NCBI GenBank assembly: GCA_937868675.1 | Contig: CALMNJ010000338.1 | Span: 1 to 14,004, forward strand | Reading direction: 5' to 3' | Source: an uncultured Bacteroidota bacterium | Lineage (GTDB): Bacteria > Bacteroidota > Bacteroidia > B-17B0 > Aurantibacillaceae | DNA: 14,004 nt | In this document: in pieces, positions 8,106 to 14,004 of the stretch | Layout of the letters: every line of letters begins with the position of its first letter | Numbering within the stretch: the stretch's first letter is position 1 | Program-made: the position numbers and the translations under genes | The notes under the pieces: model-generated | Told to the model about the DNA's origin: nothing | Database searches by the model: none | The model's input: only the letters and a program-made list of their open reading frames with translations

Positions 8106-10472
8106 TCAAAACAGAATTCTGTACTGGGGTATTACAAAGAATTTTAGCTGGTACTCGGTCTTGATGGTTTGACTGGTAATGTCGTATGCTTCCTGAAACA
8201 CGTTGAGGTTTTGTGTGATGTTCTGAATATCAACGCTGAACTCGTGCGTTACTTTTTTGCTGTTATAACGATAGCCGGGTTTTACATCCATGCGGAAATA
8301 GTTCGGGTATTGTAATTCAAACGCTCTGCTGCCATCGCGCACCTCATTCTTAGCAGCAATGCTCGCATTAAGGTCAATGGGTGTGTAACGCTTTCCGCCC
8401 GCAAAAGTAGTTCTTGCATCCAGACTTAATACATGTTTTTGGCCCAATCGGATTTCCTTTCCGCCCAATAAATTAAAAACAAAATTCCCGTTGAAGGCCG
8501 TGTTGCGCAAAACACCGTCGCTGCCTTTGTATTTGCTTTCAAACAAACTGGAGGTGAAAAGGAAATAGTATCCCTTGCTGTAAAATTTTTCGAGGGTCAC
8601 TTCCAGTCCGTAGTTGTACCCGGTTCCGGTGCTTACAAGGTTGCTCACGTTGGGGCTTGTGAAATCAGCACCAAGATTCAACACTGAAAAAAAGCCGGGA
8701 TAATTTTTTACAGGTGCATGGTAAATGTATTGGTAATATAATTCGGTTTTAAGTCGGAAGTTGGCTGCAAAATTATTATCGTAGGCCAGTATGGCGTGTG
8801 CAGCCCTTGTAAAATCCAGTCCGCGGTTGGTTTCAACACGTTTTCCATTCAGACTGTCGGAAGCAAAATAGACGTAAAGGGGTTGTAACTGACTATGGAG
8901 ACCGCTGCCAAAGCTAAACGATTGTTTATTGTTTAATGCGTATTTCAATCCCACACGGGGCTCGAGTGCATTTGAACCATTCAGCAGAAAGAATTGATTG
9001 CTCAGTCCCGCATTAATTAAAAAATTATTGCTGAATTTATGCTGCCATTGGGCAAATCCACGTAAGAGTGCGGTGTTGCCTTTATAGTTTCGCAAGGTAA
9101 CAAACGTATGAGTGCCAAATCGGGAGTCATTACTATCAACAAACATGCTGTTGTATAATTCGGAATAGGCTCCGACACTGATAAAGTTCCGTGAATTGAA
9201 TTTTTTATTGTACGTGGTGTTTAAGGAATAACGAACCGTGTATGTGTTTTGCCTGTATTCCGGTTTCAGGTTTTTAGGGGTATGGAACGCGGTGTCAATC
9301 CGGTCGGCCTGAATAGAATTAAGACTTCCGCCAACGCCAATGTTTGTGCGCAAATAAGCATTGTTTTTAAAGAGCAACGTATGCGAAATACCTCCGGCGC
9401 CCACATTGGAGCGGAAGTAAGTGTCGCGCGCACTGAAACCGTAAAGATCCTGACCCGGTTTTTTATCGCTGTCGAGCAGAGCCACATAACTAAGCCCGCC
9501 AATACCCCAAAACGAAAACTTACCGGCCTTCTTGGTACTGAAATCCGTTTTAAAGGTAAGGTCCTGATACTGCGGTACGGCAGAGCCCGTTCCAAAGTCA
9601 ATGTTAAGCGCTTTAAAAACCGACAACGTAGAGTAACGATAATTTAAAAGATACGAGCAGTTTTTATTTTTACTAAGAGGTCCTTCTGCTCCAAGTTCAA
9701 ATCCATTGAATCCAATCTGAGCCAGAAATTCGGGCTTGTCAACGTTGCCCTGTCGCATGCGAAGATCGAACACTCCGGCCGTGGCATTGCCATAGTCTGC
9801 CGGAAAGGCGCCGGTTGTAAAATCCGAATTATCGAGCGTGTTGTTATTTAAAATGCTGATCGGGCCTCCGGTGCTTCCGGAATTGCCAAAGTGATTGGGG
9901 TTTGGAATATCCATCCCGTTGAGTCGCCACAAAACACCAAGTGGAGAGTTACCGCGAATAATAATATCATTTCGCGAGTCGTTGGCGCCGCTGACACCCG
10001 CAAAATTGGCGGCCATGCGCGCCGGATCGTTCCGGCTTCCGGCATACCTGGAGGCTTCTTCGGCACTAAACACCCGCGAGCTAACGGTGTTCATTTTGTT
10101 GTTGGTTTTGGTTTTGTCCTGTTCGGTGGTAATCACAACCTCTTCGCTTTGTATTATACTTTCTTCAAGTTCAATGTTCGAAACCGATTCTTTGCCGGCG
10201 TTGAGAATGATGGTGATGTATTTCTCCCGGTAGCCAAGCATCTGGAATTTAAGCTGCATGCGGCCTATTGGCACATTATCAATCCGAAACTGCCCCTTAT
10301 CGTTGGTTGCTGCGCCCAGTGGAGTATTTGCACCCACTACACGAACAATTACTCCGGGCATTGGGGCCTGGCTTTGTTTGTCAACAACCGTGCCTTTCAC
10401 GGTTTGGGTAATGGCTTGTGAGAAGGTGTCAAAGCAAATGAGGAGAAGCAGAAATGAAAAACAATATTTCAT
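8106..10472 (-). CDS. TonB-dependent outer-membrane receptor with N-terminal CarboxypepD_reg-like domain
   Basis: A 788-residue outer-membrane beta-barrel receptor. A signal peptide occupies residues 1-19 (MKYCFSFLLLLICFDTFSQ). A carboxypeptidase-regulatory-like domain follows at about 23-104 (VKGTVVDKQSQAPMPGVIV, GQFRIDNVPIG, LGY), then the plug at about 112-241, with NDIIIRGNSPLGVLWRLNGMD and GAFPADYGNATAGVFDLRMRQG. The rest is an amphipathic barrel ending in the terminal aromatic ...RILF. There is no SusD partner nearby, so it is not a classical SusC pair and its substrate is unknown. An in-frame upstream extension reads through the SDR gene; the ATG at 10472 is chosen because the signal peptide begins there and it lies 1 nt after the SDR stop (TGATATG). 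Transport powered by TonB/ExbBD encoded elsewhere is family knowledge. Confidence 0.9.
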   Translation of the reverse strand: MKYCFSFLLLLICFDTFSQAITQTVKGTVVDKQSQAPMPGVIVRVVGANTPLGAATNDKGQFRIDNVPIGRMQLKFQMLGYREKYITIILNAGKESVSNIELEESIIQSEEVVITTEQDKTKTNNKMNTVSSRVFSAEEASRYAGSRNDPARMAANFAGVSGANDSRNDIIIRGNSPLGVLWRLNGMDIPNPNHFGNSGSTGGPISILNNNTLDNSDFTTGAFPADYGNATAGVFDLRMRQGNVDKPEFLAQIGFNGFELGAEGPLSKNKNCSYLLNYRYSTLSVFKALNIDFGTGSAVPQYQDLTFKTDFSTKKAGKFSFWGIGGLSYVALLDSDKKPGQDLYGFSARDTYFRSNVGAGGISHTLLFKNNAYLRTNIGVGGSLNSIQADRIDTAFHTPKNLKPEYRQNTYTVRYSLNTTYNKKFNSRNFISVGAYSELYNSMFVDSNDSRFGTHTFVTLRNYKGNTALLRGFAQWQHKFSNNFLINAGLSNQFFLLNGSNALEPRVGLKYALNNKQSFSFGSGLHSQLQPLYVYFASDSLNGKRVETNRGLDFTRAAHAILAYDNNFAANFRLKTELYYQYIYHAPVKNYPGFFSVLNLGADFTSPNVSNLVSTGTGYNYGLEVTLEKFYSKGYYFLFTSSLFESKYKGSDGVLRNTAFNGNFVFNLLGGKEIRLGQKHVLSLDARTTFAGGKRYTPIDLNASIAAKNEVRDGSRAFELQYPNYFRMDVKPGYRYNSKKVTHEFSVDIQNITQNLNVFQEAYDITSQTIKTEYQLKFFVIPQYRILF

Positions 10473-10473
10473 A

Positions 10474-11169
10474 TCAGGGTGTAGTAATCGAAACCGGGAG
10501 GATTTTGCCATTGAAGTAACGGTGACCGTTGAGTGCAAAATACTGTATGAAACCGGCCATCTCAGCCGGCGAAAGCGGTGCCTTATAGCCCGGAAAGGCT
10601 TTGGATAACATTTCGGTTTGTACCGCCCCAATGGCCAGGCAATTCACGCTGATACCGTTTGGTTTAAGTTCTTCGGCCAAACATTCGGTCAGGCCGCTCA
10701 GCGCAGCCTTACTGCTGGAATATGCGCTAAGGCCGGCAAACTTGGCGCTGCCCTGAAAACCACCCATGCTGCTAATGTTTAAAACATGCGCGTTGTTTTT
10801 TTCAAAAAACGAAATCAGGTTCTGCGTAAGTAAAAAAGGCGCAAACACATTTGTACCATAAACGGCATGCAGTTCGCCTTCTTTTATTTTTGCAAAGGGT
10901 TTGTTTACAAGGTGTCCTGCATTGTTTACAAGGACATTCAGTTTCAGTTTTGTTTTACGAACTGCGTCTGCAACCGCCGTCCTTCCTTTTGCTGTTGCAA
11001 TATCGGCTTTCAGTGGAAGAATGTTTCCGTACCGACTTTCAAGCTGTATCTTAAGCAGCGGCTTTTCGCTGCGCGATACCGCAAGCACCGTGACGTTTTT
11101 CTCAGCAGCCAATTGCTTCACGAGCTCATGGCCGATACCTTTTGAAGCACCTGTAATGATTACCAGCAT
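10474..11169 (-). CDS. Short-chain dehydrogenase/reductase (SDR), substrate unknown
   Basis: A 231-residue classical SDR, somewhat short for the family. The Rossmann glycine motif is TGASKGIG (6-13); NNAG is at 82-85; the catalytic set is S134 of NISSMGG, Y150 and K154 in YSSSK; the asparagine of the tetrad would be N107 (GTNVFAP). The S-to-Y spacing of 16 is slightly longer than in FabG-type enzymes. The basic residues after the second strand (SRSEK) suggest NADP(H), which is inference. ATG 11169 is preferred over an upstream in-frame TTG at 11190 because a TATCTTTG promoter box lies between them. The stop is 1 nt from the receptor start, so the two form an operon. Substrate and pathway cannot be read from the sequence. 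Confidence 0.9.
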   Translation of the reverse strand: MLVIITGASKGIGHELVKQLAAEKNVTVLAVSRSEKPLLKIQLESRYGNILPLKADIATAKGRTAVADAVRKTKLKLNVLVNNAGHLVNKPFAKIKEGELHAVYGTNVFAPFLLTQNLISFFEKNNAHVLNISSMGGFQGSAKFAGLSAYSSSKAALSGLTECLAEELKPNGISVNCLAIGAVQTEMLSKAFPGYKAPLSPAEMAGFIQYFALNGHRYFNGKILPVSITTP

Positions 11170-11177
11170 AACAGATG

Positions 11178-11185
11178 CAAAGATA
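11178..11185 (-). promoter_or_regulatory. -7 box before the SDR-receptor operon
   Basis: The minus strand reads TATCTTTG followed by CATC, an exact TAnnTTTG match ending 8 nt before the SDR ATG at 11169. The leader would be only about 1-4 nt. It argues for the ATG start and for a transcription unit separate from the three genes upstream. No -33 TTG is seen at the usual spacing. Confidence 0.55.
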
Positions 11186-11208
11186 TTCAAATTTCGAGCA
11201 TGGGACGG

Positions 11209-11233
11209 GCTTTTAGAAGCTGTCGGTAAAAGC
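11209..11233. repeat. Perfect 7-bp inverted repeat between the small secreted protein and SDR genes
   Basis: GCTTTTA (11209-11215) and TAAAAGC (11227-11233) flank an 11-nt loop, 24 bp upstream of the SDR promoter box. Neither strand has a proper T-tract after it, so it is a poor terminator. It could be an operator for the SDR promoter or a weak processing or termination hairpin for the upstream genes. Confidence 0.4.
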
Positions 11234-11266
11234 AGTCACGGGCCGGCGGTTGCCTGGGTTTTCTAA

Positions 11267-11716
11267 CTAGCGCGCTGCAACCTTGTCTTTTTCGGTCTTT
11301 TGCTTTCTGGAAGCCACCCAGTCGCTTACGGTCATATAATTTGTTCCAGGGCTTCGCAGCACAATGTAGTTTTTAGCGACGCACACTTTGAAGTGGCAAA
11401 CATAATTGGCGTTGCATCCCTGGTAAAAAACGATTTTACCATCCACATAATTTTCGGGGCGTACCGTGTTTTCTTTTGACAACATTTGCGAATTATAGCC
11501 ACTTGGGCAGCGGCTAAAGTAATGGGTGCTTTTTATTCCCGTTAGTTTTACTTTGGCAGTAAATACATCACAAACATTCTCTTCAATAAAATCCTGAACT
11601 TTCTGGTATTCTTCCCAGTTTGTTTCTTCGGATGCCTTGGACTGGGCTGTTGAAAGCTGACAGGTGAATGCGAGGGTAGTAGCGGCAAGTAGTTTTTTAA
11701 GCGGTGATGTTTTCAT
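11267..11716 (-). CDS. Small secreted cysteine-containing protein, unknown function
   Basis: A 149-residue protein I do not recognise. The N-terminus (MKTSPLKKLLAATTLAFTCQLSTAQ) is a convincing signal peptide with cleavage after about residue 25. The mature part has five cysteines (49, 70, 101, 107, 112), enough for two disulfides in the periplasm or outside, with one left over. Other features are an acidic N-terminal stretch (EETNWEEYQKVQDFIEENVCD), a beta-like centre (GKIVFYQGCNANYVCHFKVCVAKNYIVLR) and a charged tail (SRKQKTEKDK). The start overlaps the end of the DUF2306 gene by 20 nt in another frame, so it is probably translated from the same mRNA. No catalytic motif is visible. Confidence 0.75.
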   Translation of the reverse strand: MKTSPLKKLLAATTLAFTCQLSTAQSKASEETNWEEYQKVQDFIEENVCDVFTAKVKLTGIKSTHYFSRCPSGYNSQMLSKENTVRPENYVDGKIVFYQGCNANYVCHFKVCVAKNYIVLRSPGTNYMTVSDWVASRKQKTEKDKVAAR

Positions 11717-12344
11717 GTTGATAAATGTTAATGGTTTTAAGTTTGAATAAAAGTTCTACAAAAAGAAGATTGAACAGCCAGCTAATCCAGGCGGTGATTA
11801 TCACAACCGAAAGCGGAGAAAGTTCTGAGTAGAGCGAAAGCACCGGTACCCATAAACGTAGCGTAACCGCCGAAAAGGTAAGCGCAAAACTCCGGGTCAT
11901 CCATCGTTTATGAGATGCTATGTTGCCTTTACGTATGGTTTGTATACCCCTCAAAGTGGTATGAAACCAAAGCAGGGCCATTAACACAAATCCGATAGAC
12001 GCCGGCCAGCCGCCGTTTGCAAAAAAAGCCATGTACAATCCGGTGGGTGCTCCAATAAGAAGAATCGAAGCAGCGTATACTTTTCCAAGATGCCGGTGGA
12101 AAGCAGGGAACCTTTTCCGGATAGTGTTAATGAACTGAAAAGGCCCTGAAGCGATGGACAACATGCCTCCTGCGATATGAACATAAAACGCGAAGCGCCA
12201 GGGAAAATAGTCCACCAGGTTTTGTTTGCTTAACAGAAAATTCACATCGGGCCTGAAACTCCAGTAAATCATGGTGGTGGCAAACAGCATGAGTGCAAGC
12301 AGTGTCATCACAACGAAGGGTATTTTTAAAAGTAAGCGCAGCAT
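11697..12344 (-). CDS. DUF2306-family multi-pass membrane protein
   Basis: A 215-residue inner-membrane protein with about six hydrophobic segments, near 8-28, 52-72, 92-110, 114-134, 150-172 and 177-200. The sequence fits the DUF2306 pattern: FYVHIAGGMLSIASGPFQF (53-71), FHRHLGKVY (82-90), GFVLMALLWFHTT (118-130), HKRWMTRSFALTFSAVTLRLW (145-165). Conserved histidines 56, 83, 85, 128 and 145 could bind haem or another metal, but the family function is unknown to me. ATG 12344 is chosen over a TTG at 12371 because the TTG falls inside the preceding gene and the methionine directly precedes the first membrane segment. It lies 10 nt after the VWA stop and its 3' end overlaps the next gene by 20 nt. 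Confidence 0.85.
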   Translation of the reverse strand: MLRLLLKIPFVVMTLLALMLFATTMIYWSFRPDVNFLLSKQNLVDYFPWRFAFYVHIAGGMLSIASGPFQFINTIRKRFPAFHRHLGKVYAASILLIGAPTGLYMAFFANGGWPASIGFVLMALLWFHTTLRGIQTIRKGNIASHKRWMTRSFALTFSAVTLRLWVPVLSLYSELSPLSVVIITAWISWLFNLLFVELLFKLKTINIYQHENITA

Positions 12345-12354
12345 ATACAAGCGT

Positions 12355-13611
12355 TTAGCTTTCAAAAACAAAGTTCTTACGCGAGGCCTGGTTCCGTATT
12401 GCCTTTATCATGGCGGCATCGAGGGTGTTGTCAATCTGCATGGTTTTCTGTTTTTCAGTGATAAAGGCGTTGCGTTTTACATTTAAATCCTGGATCTTTT
12501 TTATGATATCATCCCGATCCTTGTTTTTTTGGGCGATGTATAATTCTTTTTGTTCTTTGGTTTTACCGCGCAGTTCCTTTGGCAATTCCTCCTCTTTTAA
12601 TTTGGTTACACTGAAGTTTTTTGTTTTACTGGCATCTACAAGGTCCCAGCTTTCGTTTTTGTAAACGGTTTTTCCTGTTTTAACGGCCACCCGCGTGCTC
12701 ATATTGGCAGTGCCGTAAGAGGCTGCGTTTTTATCCTGAGTTATCTGGTTCATTTTTTTGGATTCACCAAGGGCGCCGTAACCAACATAGGTATCGTTGA
12801 GTTTATCGTTCAGCCGCGCGATTTCCACATCGTATGGTGTTTCGATAAACCGGGTTTTTTTGTTTTGATCAATATTCATATAACTGCCATTGGTAAGGTG
12901 TGCACCGCTCAGCCATCCGCTTGACATGCCTTCATTGTATGCTCCGCAGTAAATAGTGTTTACAATAATATCCTGTTCGCCGGCTGTTTTACACGACATA
13001 ACCGGGTCAATGGTACCCTGGTTAAATGGCTCGTTGCCGGCAATAAATATCACCTGAAGATTACCCTCGTTTTTTTCCCAGCTCAGTTCCTGTGTGGCGC
13101 GGGAGATGACATATCCGCAATACTCTTCACCGCCGTTGGTGCGCAGGCTGAAGAGTTTTTCCGAAATAAGATCCAGATCTCCTGTGAAAGCGGATACCTG
13201 CCGGATGAACCCTTCGGTTGAATTTAACGTGCTGTTGCCATATTCATAAAGCGCAATTTCGAGCTGGGGTTTCTCCTCTCCGTATTTGGCCAGCGCCAGT
13301 TCGTTTACCAGTTTCCAAAGCTGTGCCCTGGCCTGATCAATCAAACCGTCCATGCTATTGCTGGTATCCAGCAAAAGGGCAATCTTTATTTTTTTCTTTG
13401 GCTTCTCATCGGGCTGCGGTAATGTGAGCGTAGCGGCTTCTACCGGAACAACGGAAGCGGTTGGATTCACAGCAACAGTTGTATCCTGATGGGAAGGGGC
13501 AGTTTGAACAGTACCGCCATTTATATTCGATTTGTAAGCGCAGGAGCTCAAATGGAGGCAGGGCAGAGCCAGTATGACTGCTTTTTGAATGATGGTGGGC
13601 AGGTTTTTCAT
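12355..13611 (-). CDS. Lipoprotein with von Willebrand factor A domain
   Basis: A 418-residue lipoprotein. The signal peptide ends in lipobox LSSC (C24), giving a lipid anchor, followed by a T/P/V-rich linker (about 30-70). The VWA domain spans about 75-260, with the MIDAS motif DTSNS (82-86) and a likely MIDAS threonine in RTNGGEE (T158). Where many VWA domains have a TDG motif this one has IAGNEPFNQG (190-199), lacking that aspartate; I recall similar wording in other bacterial VWA proteins, so this may be a subfamily trait. Residues about 340-400 are highly charged and helical (LRGKTKEQKELYIAQKNKD), probably a coiled coil. The frame runs open to 13959 upstream, but ATG 13611 begins the signal peptide and the upstream part overlaps the repeat array. 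It is the first gene of a leftward unit. Binding partner unknown. Confidence 0.88.
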   Translation of the reverse strand: MKNLPTIIQKAVILALPCLHLSSCAYKSNINGGTVQTAPSHQDTTVAVNPTASVVPVEAATLTLPQPDEKPKKKIKIALLLDTSNSMDGLIDQARAQLWKLVNELALAKYGEEKPQLEIALYEYGNSTLNSTEGFIRQVSAFTGDLDLISEKLFSLRTNGGEEYCGYVISRATQELSWEKNEGNLQVIFIAGNEPFNQGTIDPVMSCKTAGEQDIIVNTIYCGAYNEGMSSGWLSGAHLTNGSYMNIDQNKKTRFIETPYDVEIARLNDKLNDTYVGYGALGESKKMNQITQDKNAASYGTANMSTRVAVKTGKTVYKNESWDLVDASKTKNFSVTKLKEEELPKELRGKTKEQKELYIAQKNKDRDDIIKKIQDLNVKRNAFITEKQKTMQIDNTLDAAMIKAIRNQASRKNFVFES

Positions 13612-13670
13612 AGTCTTGTATTTTAAATTAAACATTGACGTATTGTTTGTGTGGTTAAAATTATGACCGC

Positions 13671-13726
13671 ACTTAGGCAAAAAAAACCTGTACTTAGTGA
13701 AACAGCCGTGCCACTTGGTGAAACGG
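13671..13726. promoter_or_regulatory. Three direct repeats at 21-bp period, candidate LytTR-type regulator site
   Basis: ACTTAGGCAAAAAA (13671), ACTTAGTGAAACAG (13692) and ACTTGGTGAAACGG (13713) start exactly 21 bp apart, two helical turns, so all repeats face the same side of the helix. Copies two and three share 12 of 14 bases; copy one matches the first six and then diverges. Copy two is framed by CTGT/ACAG and copy three by CCGT/ACGG. The array begins 60 bp upstream of the VWA ATG and ends about 100 bp before the divergent gene. Paired 9-10 bp direct repeats at about 21-bp period are known for LytTR/AgrA-type regulators; assigning that family here is inference. Confidence 0.6.
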
Positions 13727-13825
13727 TAAACCGGAAGGGTGTGAAGTGTCAATAATAAGGTTCTGAGGCCCGAAAACGCGGACTCCGATTTTATTTTCAA
13801 ATCAATACTTGCTATGTTTACACCT

Positions 13826-14004
13826 ATGAAACGGTGCTTACATAAAATAACGCTTGTGTGGATGGTGTTTGTTTTGTGTACAGTTCCGCTGTTTACGCCG
13901 GGCCAGTCAAAGTATATTTCAAAGAAGAAAGGTCCGGAACTAAATTCAGGTAACGCCAATTATTATAAAAATACAACAACGGTCAGCCGGAGTGATGACA
14001 ACAT
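13826..14004 (+). CDS. Secreted protein of unknown function, 3' end beyond window
   Basis: An open frame of 59 codons running off the right edge, too short to identify. It begins MKRCLHKITLVWMVFVLCTVPLFTPGQ, a good signal peptide with cleavage near GQS-K, followed by a basic and polar segment (KYISKKKGPELNSGNANYYK). An in-frame ATG at 13814 is a possible alternative start that would add four residues, but the basic MKR at 13826 fits a signal peptide better. It is divergent from the VWA lipoprotein and shares its 200-bp intergenic region, so the repeat array could act on either gene. No exact TAnnTTTG box precedes it. Confidence 0.65.
   Translation, partial: MKRCLHKITLVWMVFVLCTVPLFTPGQSKYISKKKGPELNSGNANYYKNTTTVSRSDDN

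Noticed and set aside
9891..10421. Plus-strand frame of 176 codons inside the receptor gene
   Set aside because: It is antisense to the plug and regulatory domain of a clear TonB-dependent receptor and has no recognisable motif.
8106..10631. Receptor reading frame extended upstream to 10631
   Set aside because: The extension lies inside the SDR gene in another frame; a proper signal peptide begins at ATG 10472.
13661..13668. Possible -7 box for the VWA gene (TAATTTTA on the minus strand)
   Set aside because: It misses the final G of TAnnTTTG and the nearest TTG is only 14 nt upstream, so the promoter position stays unassigned.
13671..13726. Phased repeats as a CRISPR array or origin iterons
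   Set aside because: There are only three short, degenerate copies, the spacing is too short for CRISPR spacers, and there are no cas or replication-initiator genes nearby.
12355..13959. VWA reading frame extended upstream to 13959
   Set aside because: The extra 116 residues have no domain, end before a clear lipoprotein signal peptide, and overlap the repeat array and the divergent gene.

Overview
The window looks like chromosomal DNA of a Bacteroidota bacterium. Four things point there: TAnnTTTG promoter boxes with no clear Shine-Dalgarno sites before the starts, a TonB-dependent receptor with an N-terminal carboxypeptidase-regulatory-like domain, a TPR/PD40/OmpA-like envelope protein, and a lipoprotein with a von Willebrand A domain. 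Genes are tightly packed. I see no rRNA, tRNA, CRISPR array, insertion sequence, integrase or phage gene. No non-coding stretch exceeds about 200 bases. The order below is inferred from sequence alone.

Left part (1-4080): the first 412 codons of prfC (release factor 3) run leftward off the window edge. A divergent region of about 155 bp follows, with promoter boxes facing both ways and one imperfect hairpin. Then comes a large secreted TPR/PD40/OmpA-like protein reading rightward, closed by a strong intrinsic terminator.

Middle (4081-8097): a rightward three-gene unit with almost no spacing. It encodes a SAM-dependent methyltransferase, an atypical ZIP-family metal transporter (4-nt ATGA overlap) and the primosomal helicase PriA (1-nt gap). 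Its TAnnTTTG box lies only 3 nt before the methyltransferase ATG, which suggests a leaderless mRNA.

Right part (8106-13611): five leftward genes. In transcription order they are a VWA lipoprotein, a DUF2306-type membrane protein, a small cysteine-containing secreted protein, an SDR oxidoreductase with its own promoter box, and a TonB-dependent receptor whose start lies 1 nt after the SDR stop. The receptor and priA converge with an 8-bp gap.

Right edge (13612-14004): about 200 bp of regulatory DNA separates the VWA gene from a divergent, truncated secreted protein. It holds three direct repeats spaced exactly 21 bp apart, the geometry expected of a LytTR-type response-regulator site. This array is the most noteworthy non-coding signal here. 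The other genes are mostly ordinary for the phylum, and I do not see convincing evidence for a wholly new biological system.
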